A DNA stretch of 64,000 nt from NCBI GenBank assembly GCA_021739635.1, contig JAIPBH010000012.1:62001-126000 (forward strand). Direction: 5' to 3'. Below the pieces are notes generated by a model. It had not been told where the DNA came from. It made no database searches and was given only the letters and a program-made list of their open reading frames with translations. The first letter of the stretch is position 1. Each line of letters opens with the position of its first letter. The DNA is from Flavobacteriaceae bacterium (lineage in GTDB: Bacteria > Bacteroidota > Bacteroidia > Flavobacteriales > Flavobacteriaceae). Both the position numbers and the translations under genes were made by a program. Below, piece by piece: positions 62,801 through 64,000 of this stretch.

Positions 62801-64000
62801 ATATTACAATCGACACGAACAACGACGAAGCCATAGTCACCATCACGGATGAGGATGTTGCAGAAGTAAGCATTACAGCCACAGATGCGTCGGCTTCCGA
62901 GCCATCAAATAACGGACAGTTCACAGTCAGTTTAACAAATGCCTCCGATGTAGCCACTACAGTAAGCTATACGATAGGCGGCACCGCTACAGGCGGCACC
63001 GATTACACTGCATTAAGCGGAACAGTAACAATCCCATCAGGATCTACATCAGCGACTATTGATGTAGCGGTCTTAGATGATTTTGTATTAGAATCCAGTG
63101 AGACCGTTATTGTAACGATTGATGCTATTACATCAGGCGATGCCGATGTATCGATAGACACCAACAACGATGAAGCTACGGTCACCATCAGTGATAACGA
63201 TGCCGCAAGTTTAAGCATTAGTGATGTCAACGTCACCGAAGGTAATAGCGCCGTATTTACGCTTACCCTAACAGGCGAAGTGCAAGGTGGCTTTACTATC
63301 GACTATGCCACAGCCGATGCTACTGCCGAAGCCGGATCAGATTATACAAGCAACAGCAATACCTTAACTTTTGCAGGAACCGATACAGAAAGCCAAACCA
63401 TTACGGTAGCCACTACCGATGATGTGTTGTTAGAACTCAGTGAAACCTTTGAAGTGAATCTAAGTAGCATCAGTAATGCTTTAGTCAATTTTGACGCACA
63501 AGCGATAGGCACCATCACTGATAATGATGCCGCAGCGTTAACAGTATCCGATATTACAGTAACAGAAGGCGACAATGTTGTCTTTACAGTGACCTTAACA
63601 GGCGCGGTACAAGGCGGCTTCAGTATAGATTATGCTACGGCAGACGGTTCAGCCGTTGTGAGCGATGATTACACCACAGAATCAGGCACATTAACCTTTA
63701 CAGGCACGAGCTTAGAATCTTATGCTGTAACCGTAGCCACCACAGAAGATGCGATAGCTGAAGCCCAAGAAAGCTTTACGCTAAATCTGTCAAACATCAC
63801 CAACACCTTAGTGACGTACGATGCACAAGCGATAGGTACGATTACCGACGATGATACCTTAACGATCAGCATTGCCGATAATGCCATTACAGAAACAGAA
63901 GGTGTACAATCTTCAAACTTTCTAGTCACTATGAGCGGTGAAGCTCAGCAGGATGTGGTTTTAAGTTTTGCTACGACCGCAGGAACAGCAACAGCGGGCA
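44857..64000 (+). CDS. Giant secreted HYR/Calx-beta adhesin (3' end outside the window)
   Basis: The frame is open from the ATG at 44857 to the window edge: at least 6,381 residues, with no stop in it. It begins with a long signal peptide (MKKQLLTSSNLKNINNKL then a hydrophobic core; cleavage near VYA-Q, about residue 39), then one or two PKD/Ig-like domains (about 45-228), about 45 HYR-type modules (about 229-4239) and about 19 Calx-beta-type modules (about 4240 onward). The HYR modules show a DNC motif, an xTVTWTAxD motif and a C-terminal CSFxVTVxD ending. The composition is that of an exported, Ca2+-binding, disulfide-bearing, long flexible surface fibre. By analogy with SprB (a 6.5-kb-residue-scale gliding adhesin) the C-terminus should carry a T9SS type B signal; none is visible yet. 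No catalytic domain is seen. Confidence 0.9.
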   Translation, partial: MKKQLLTSSNLKNINNKLMSFLLIIGLFFISTPIQKVYAQDSVLQLVGGDSSISICDGESVTLEVIIGSSISPYTIIYSDGSTNYTVNNYTSDADPESPTYGGDPITVSPSVTTTYSLVSVTDQYSTSLPISSSTVTITVNPLPSNIVATVNAGNPVCYGTVFEISATATNGNGYELWNAANTAKLADLPYNATITADTNYNVRAISSFGCISSAPLTVELENTPPTISGEGNKILNPLAGTCSVLLPDYTSTVVVSDDCSPVGNITLTQNPVAGSTVSNHNTVQPVQVIATDQAGNQSTYNFNVTLIDTIAPEITCVGDQIDVPANSGCSYVHSGVAWNAVATDNCSVTTVSYELSGATSGSGTTLNGVTFFAGVTTVTWTVTDVAGLTASCSFDVSISDSEAPTVSCVANQTRNTSSGCTYIHVGTSWDASASDNCGAPSISFVLSGDTTGNISSTLDGAVFNKGVTTVTVTASDTALNSDTCSFTVTINDNEDPVIVNLPSNISVNNDIDSCGAVITWTEPTATDNCSGGSIVQTAGLANGSTFPIGVSTVTYTASDDSGNETIASFTITVNDNQNPEIACPSNISQNVVAGTCGAVVTYTAPVGTDNCIGSVTTQIGGLASGSTFPVGVTTNTFQVEDASGNTTSCSFTVTIIDNEIPVIVGCPSDIVQSNDTNSCGAIVTWTEPTATDNCTPSGSISWTKSHIPGSLFPKGTTLVTYVARDASNNVSATCSFNVTINDTQLPVIVACPANITKSTDLGSCEATVSWTEPSANDNCTSPANLIWQKSHTPGSVFAPGTTTVTYTAEDEAGNVSLVCSFNVTVVDNRKPVISNCPSSIILSTDADSCFATVTWTEPTATDNCTTQGDLVWTKSHSPGDTFNVGTTTVTYTATDANLNVSNACTFDVIVSDTQLPTAICTSPTLSLNASGVATLTVADVNNGSSDNCTPSNSLIITLSKTSFNCTNVGENLVTMSVKDASGNTSTCIATVTVVDPFAPTLTATAGTVDSNLNTDIGVCYYQVKGSEFDPIASDNCTSGVTLSYTITGATTLSGTGSLAGKNLLQGANVITWTASDASNTSTPLVFTKTVIDNRAPSLLTVGNQNKGTTTGLCGYLVSGTEFDATYSDNCSITSVTYTINGGTPVAASTLDGVLLAPGINTVVWTVSDGTNSKSATFRVTVTDTTLPIITSISNITQEISTGCDAVVTWTEPTASDNCAITSFSQTAGLASGSTFPVGTTKVTYTAVDASGNIAKMSFDVSVVDLTPPVLTCPTGSSEVAPFERDADLGICFYTVQGTEFDVTTTDGCAFTAATNSFDGSTTLEGKQLPVGDNTITWTAVDQFNNTSSCTIYVRVFDTQSPTFDQPTGNPALSYNYNRNANPAQCFYTITDTFFDLRNIDDNCDLQDATYVITKNGSEVFTGTGTLSGVQLPTDEVYPYSIVWTVQDVNGNTVVADAFTITVTDNQAPTFECYGNEIRNIPGSACNYTIVGTEFDPKLLSDNCDASGSLTISYTLDSVSGGASTSLAGVVLAAGVHNVVWTITDTKGNAATCSFKITVKDSVLPTISAVLNQTRNAPSTSCSYVAVGTEFDPLTVTDNCPTYTLVNNQSGTATLAGFEFPVGITVVVWTVTDAGGNVATMQYQVEVLDVTAPDYELIADANSTVSVTKSTSSTSCLYTVSGTEFDPHAITDNCTANNYTVLNDYNNYRSLAFEQFPVGTTTVNWSVKDNYGNETIKTLEITVVDDVSPVISCPSGAYTRVYGQGQNYYAVGNNEFKPIVYDNCGISSYTYSLSGATTGSGTNLTGVQLNEGVNTIVWTATDTATPANTQTCSITVNVVSDLYPAITCVGDQSKSTDTGFCTYTVSGTEFNATSSTAGATLINNFNNSSTLAGAIFPQGTTLVTWTASQTVDGTVYTNDCNFYVFVNDNEDPVITAPANVTVNTNSGCYATSVNLGSPITSDNCSGVINVWNNQGDSSFYLGTTTVTWYAEDAHGNVVSDTQTVTVIDDDAPTFNCMASICREVDEGQNYYTVFDHEFNPYNVYDCSTVTTTNSLNGASTLAGYQFPLGVTNVTWTFTDANNNISTCTTIVTINSNDPPSVTCRGNQTRTTDSDVCTYTISGNELDVTSTTPGTTLTYELTGATTASGSTTLDSVVLNKGITTVTWTATNGTDSNVCCTYDIYVYDNQNPVVSWPADITVSVDTGSCNATNVIVGTPTATDNCDNPIDITYTKSTNTTTFGLGVTNLYWTARDTRGNYVSHTQVITVTDDIAPVIVCPLTTYYREYSNPYVNYYYINGDEFTPSVSDNCSVASYTNSITNTRYINGQHLLLGNHIITWTATDNNPGTPNTATCNVNVTIVDSFDPIISCPASVSQNSDSGACSYIVPEGITAYDATFVSVSGDNRTMTHDLAGAPSNTTLEGATIPAGINTITWTATQEIGGVEYTNSCSFTFTVLDRQAPVLDLPFDDVTVNVDPGTCTNTFTLTPPTATDNCSALENITIVSNAPATFLLGTTNVRWQLTDEAGNTTVYNQQVTVYDNEPPVITNCPATDLTAQATGSLCQVVVSWPALIATDACSGVKSFTSTHSPGTLFGVGTTTVTYTATDNNDNVSTCSFDVVVTDALPTIACVEDQTRSADSGTCSYKVFGNEFDPTVYDDNCETPSITWSFIHPETLEVVTGSNTLSGVSIPRGSNNGPTTGQITITWTATDSNSQTATCTFVLTITDDEPPILTVPGNQTRSTDLNQNYYTVNGGEFDDVTATDNCGIVTKIVNEFNIPSLDGLQLQIGENTILWEATDDSGNVGSATFYAYIEDTELPRLENAPTGISADVVGCTAVVNYTVPTFLDNVTSQGNLIVTISPTYAVSGYEFSVGITPVTYIVSDEAGNVFNYSFDVTVTDNIDPTLVCPSGDSGNQFNRNTDTGEAFYTTSGTEFDPTSFSDNCLATLENNYNNSDTLLGETFPIGTTDVVWTVTDDSGNSTSCTIQVIVTDIEDPVINSCAYATVSRDADVGSCFFTVTSSEFDPYDFNDNAGILKLTYSLNGGAEVGTDVNTTLVGAQIPAGTIANPTTTVLWRLYDLSNNVSATCETVFTISDVEVPQIPTIATQTRNLSAGLGTYTANVTTDAAWDLAISDNCTLETITYQIDGGDVVGTDTNTSIIGESFTVGTHTVLWQATDIYGNANSGSYQVIIVDNEPPTAVCNNITVELDNTGSYSLTSTDIDDITLGSNDPSGIATTEVSPNSFDCVDVGANTVTVTLTDNYGNISSCEATVTVEDNTPPTALCKPVTLYIDESGSATITAASINNSSSDICGIASISASKTVFDCNDFGDNTVTLTVTDVNGNTSTCDTTVTVLDDVAPVAVCKNIVVSLDVSGNATISGLDIDNGSYDNCLSNTLIRTATPSIFNCTNIGENEVTLTVADPAGNSDTCTAIVTVIDNLSPTVVCQNITLQLDATGNATISVNDIDNGSFDACGLLSMTISKTDFNCSNIGSNPATNTVTLTATDLYGNSASCSALVTVEDNVAPTITCTTDQVVSTDNNACSYTHGNITWDATANDACGAVASLTYSLSGATVLADAPANTSLNNQEFNPGITTVTWTAIDANSNTSQCSYTVTVNDTQLPNAICQNITVQLDASGNASIVAADIDNGSNDNCGIQSIVASKTNFTCADFGSNTVTLTVTDTSNNVSTCDATVTVQDNIDPVAVCTPITVQLNASGTYTLIASDIDAISAGSSDNCSIVTREVFPNTFTCANIGTPVNVTLTVTDIDNNTDTCTTTITVEDNLPPTTICKDIVVPLNALGNATITANDIDNNSTDNCAIATRVASKTAFTCADLGLNIVTLTINDVNGNVSTCNANVTIVDLIPPSFTLVSANQNQNTNTGVCTYTKTDTNWDQAATDNCDVPLVQYTLTGATTGTGSSLAGVAFNKGVTTLTWSATDASGNSVTTSEYTITVTDIEPPVAIAKTVNAELLRDGTVIVLPSEINNASTDNCGIVTYEISRDNINFGTEALFTCTDIGSNTVYLRVTDEAGNTHVESTSVTVDDTQAPTLDDLSDRNEVVDADVCTYTHADTSWDPTDNCDLAPTITYTLSGETTVVTAPNTTLNGQVFEKGTTTVTWTVADHSSPVNSGTVTFNVIITDTQNPTISCPANIVQDVASAGDLSVVVSGITAPTYADNCAVTQVTYELSGATIAAAQASGINELSSATFNLGTTTVTYIAYDEAGNTETCNFTITVNALPLDAVTVTGGPITTYEDITPTATFSVVLPVAPTGTVVFDVTSSDTTEGTVDKSQLTFNASNWDTPQVVTVTGVNDDVDDDDIAYTIIIETNQGLTDDLSGYENANPDDISATNIDNDIAGFTVSSISGPTTEAGGTATFTVVLDTEPTEDVTITISSNDITESDTFSPTTLTFTAANWNTPQTVTATGKDDDIVDGNVTYNIVTSNASSIDPKYDGLVVDDVSIVNNDNDTAGFIVTPTTLTTSEAGTSATFTIVLTSKPGTDLDLTQEVVVDVASSNTNEGTVDLSQLTFTSANWNIPQTITITGVDESIVDGTIAYTIENTVNAASTTDPNYDPLNPADVAVNNTDNDAAFVSIDSVTQLETNTGANNFVFTITHSGDEVAGGYGVSFFTSNGIAKAPTDFTGSGGTRNFTTGAIGETQTIIIAINGDTAVERNETFSVVLNTVIAPGKNITIIPAGKTGIGTITNDDNATLSIADESILEGDSGTKTLTFTVTLDRAVEDGLSINYTTADATATTANTDYVATSGTLVFIGNEGETKTIAVTINGDEIVELDETFLVNLSNIVSVSAPGVAISFADDSALGTITNDDSAVISIAGFTVNEATATANFTIAMDKSVQSAFTIDFATSDDSALSGSDYTAITSTLNFGGANALTQTVTIPITNDSFVEPSEDLLGTISNIVDAANQSITFFGGGASTQATGTITDNDSANIAINDVSVNEADGNAIFTVTLTGDIQDDLTVDYATGNIDALAGSDYTTTSGTLTFVGGSLSGSTLTITVPILNDVIAEPTETYNVNLSNLVSTGSASISDNQGLGTITDNDPLTLEIAGFTITETEATQTANFVVTSNIEAQEDIIVTFTTSNVSTTSGSDLTSQTTQSYTLTAGATSWNIPVSILGDLIAEPTETFTGTIALSNINGQQVTITTATATSTILDNDALEINLAGFTVTETDGTQIQNFVASTNIEAQYDIVLSFTTSNGTALDGNDYTAQTTTVVTILAGTTGVNIPVDILGDLITEPQELFTSAITLTNANAQQVSIGTSSATATINDNDPATLAVSAFTVNEDVGTADFTITLSRTVQNAFTVDFATSDIGTAIGNALAGSDYTAIPTTTLSFGAANPLVQTITITINDDDLVEPTETFIGTLSNLVANSQAVTIPTPTATATINDNDAASVVIDDITVAEDVASGTAVFTVTLTGHIQDALTVDFTTNDGAATNPAVQPSDYTLTSGTITFPAGSNSNTSTTNTQTITVPIIDNLITEPLNEFYTVDLSNIISTGTATIDDAQGLGTIVDDDPLNAITLTGFNVTETNGNVLHNFVATLDYIAQEPIIISFTTTNGTAVATDFTAQTTVEYTIPSNTLFVNIPVEVLGDLILEPQESFTGTIALVEDNDQQVTIGTATAIGVINDDDVAVISIAGFTEDEGVGTAEYSITSSAVIQNEVTVIFSTSNGSAVSGSDYTAIASTTLTFGGSNSNIQTVSVAITDDAIAEPTELFTGVLSALVNNGQLVTLSDGAITSAIGTITDNDAATLAINDISQVEVDGGSTVDYTFTVTHSGQTTDGPFTVNFTTTNAEAEAGLDYVAQSGTLIFSGATGETQTITITVNGDDILEPTETFTVDLSENDFGGRDITYTDDSGLGTIIDNDSTLLTILANDDAAAEPSNNGQFTVSLGLVSSTDTEVSYVISGTATATNDYTPLTGTVTIAAGSLSATINVLVVNDNILEDSETVTLTLNAITSGDADITIDTNNDEAIVTITDEDVAEVSITATDASASEPSNNGQFTVSLTNASDVATTVSYTIGGTATGGTDYTALSGTVTIPSGSTSATIDVAVLDDFVLESSETVIVTIDAITSGDADVSIDTNNDEATVTISDNDAASLSISDVNVTEGNSAVFTLTLTGEVQGGFTIDYATADATAEAGSDYTSNSNTLTFAGTDTESQTITVATTDDVLLELSETFEVNLSSISNALVNFDAQAIGTITDNDAAALTVSDITVTEGDNVVFTVTLTGAVQGGFSIDYATADGSAVVSDDYTTESGTLTFTGTSLESYAVTVATTEDAIAEAQESFTLNLSNITNTLVTYDAQAIGTITDDDTLTISIADNAITETEGVQSSNFLVTMSGEAQQDVVLSFATTAGTATAG
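45529..57572 (+). repeat. About 45 HYR-type modules in the giant protein
   Basis: By hand I count about 45 consecutive modules of roughly 80-105 residues, each opening with an x-x-P-x-I-x-C-type strand and closing with TVTD/TVND. Most carry Cys near the start (as in ITCPANI), one in the middle (TDNC) and one in the last strands (SCSF). HYR domains are Ig-like adhesion modules; the module at about 50,377-50,640 lacks the DNC motif (SSTAGATL instead). Spacing is regular, so the array is a rod. Counts are approximate. Confidence 0.85.
54436..56448 (+). repeat. Cluster of SKTxFxC subtype HYR modules
   Basis: At least seven of the modules here share a second consensus: VxLDASGNATI, IDNGSxDNCGI, SKTxFxCxxxG and NTVTLTVTD. 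They are shorter (about 80 residues) and differ from the flanking type with TDNC and WTATD. One interspersed module (55425-55716) is of the other type. An isolated copy of the same subtype lies at about 47,596-47,840. This implies block duplication of a subtype. Confidence 0.75.
57573..64000 (+). repeat. About 19 Calx-beta-type modules in the giant protein
   Basis: Modules of about 108-125 residues replace the HYR array. The first three are longer, with SNWDTPQVVTVTGVNDDVDD-like strands; later ones are typical Calx-beta: ISIAGFTVNE start, FxVxLS, GSDYTAxSGTLTF, EPTETFTVxLSN and GTITDND end. Acidic DND/DDD linkers between modules would bind Ca2+ (known of the family). Two neighbouring pairs near the window edge (62512-63207 and 63208-63861) are unusually alike, suggesting recent duplication. 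Confidence 0.85.

Noticed and set aside
46049-63929. More than 20 antisense ORFs of 60-177 codons over the giant gene, rich in Val, Ser and Thr
   Set aside because: They lie opposite one continuous forward frame with signal peptide and repeat modules. The repeated ACA/GTT-type codons of the sense strand read as Val/Thr/Ser on the other, so the frames are by-products.
44857-64000. Identity of the giant protein as SprB
   Set aside because: Size and style are comparable, but the repeat families and the missing C-terminus prevent calling it SprB, and no gliding genes are in view.

Overview
The window looks like chromosomal DNA of a marine-type member of the Flavobacteriaceae (Bacteroidetes). It is AT-rich and lacks Shine-Dalgarno leaders. 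Many genes are preceded by the Bacteroidetes -7 box TAnnTTTG. Encoded proteins include type IX secretion (T9SS) sorting signals, a SusC-like TonB receptor, PorP/SprB-style giant surface-protein architecture and a HemC-HemD fusion. Nothing points to a plasmid, prophage or insertion sequence.

Layout. (1) 0-9 kb is a heme biosynthesis locus. hemA, a hemC-hemD fusion, hemE and a GNAT gene run leftward from one promoter. Divergently lie a PchR-like AraC regulator, a tiny Cys-containing ORF, hemH, a MATE exporter and hemJ. (2) 9-13.6 kb holds an NtrY-like histidine kinase, an enoyl-CoA hydratase, a small membrane protein, and two paralogous 197-residue exported proteins that share duplicated upstream boxes next to a divergent AraC/cupin regulator. 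(3) 13.6-30 kb is mostly housekeeping: HD hydrolase, acyl-ACP desaturase, PlsC, bacilliredoxin, a TerB/DnaJ protein, LD-carboxypeptidase, metG, tex, mfd, a TlpA-like thioredoxin and yraN. (4) 30-37.3 kb is a metal-ion locus: an MntR/DtxR-type regulator with a ZIP transporter, a TonB-dependent receptor, a 45-residue Cys-rich FeoB-associated peptide, feoB, feoA and an SCO-family protein. The regulator and the receptor are each preceded by the same TTTAG-N6-CTAAA inverted repeat, which suggests a small regulon. (5) 37.4-44.4 kb carries a T9SS-exported M1 peptidase, the site-2 protease RseP, tRNA-Asn with a textbook promoter, a GNAT, an amylosucrase-like GH13 enzyme and a PepSY-type membrane protein.

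(6) From 44,857 to the right edge (more than 19 kb, 30% of the window) there is one uninterrupted forward reading frame that leaves the window without a stop. It encodes at least 6,381 residues: a signal peptide, one or two Ig/PKD-like domains, about 45 cysteine-containing HYR-type modules in at least two subtypes, then about 19 Calx-beta-type modules. It is best read as a giant secreted adhesin, comparable in size to the gliding adhesin SprB, whose C-terminus (expected to carry a T9SS type B signal) lies beyond the window. Its 435-bp upstream region has a perfect 12-bp hairpin, a 12-bp perfect palindrome, a -7 box and a long leader. All the many short antisense ORFs over it are shadows.
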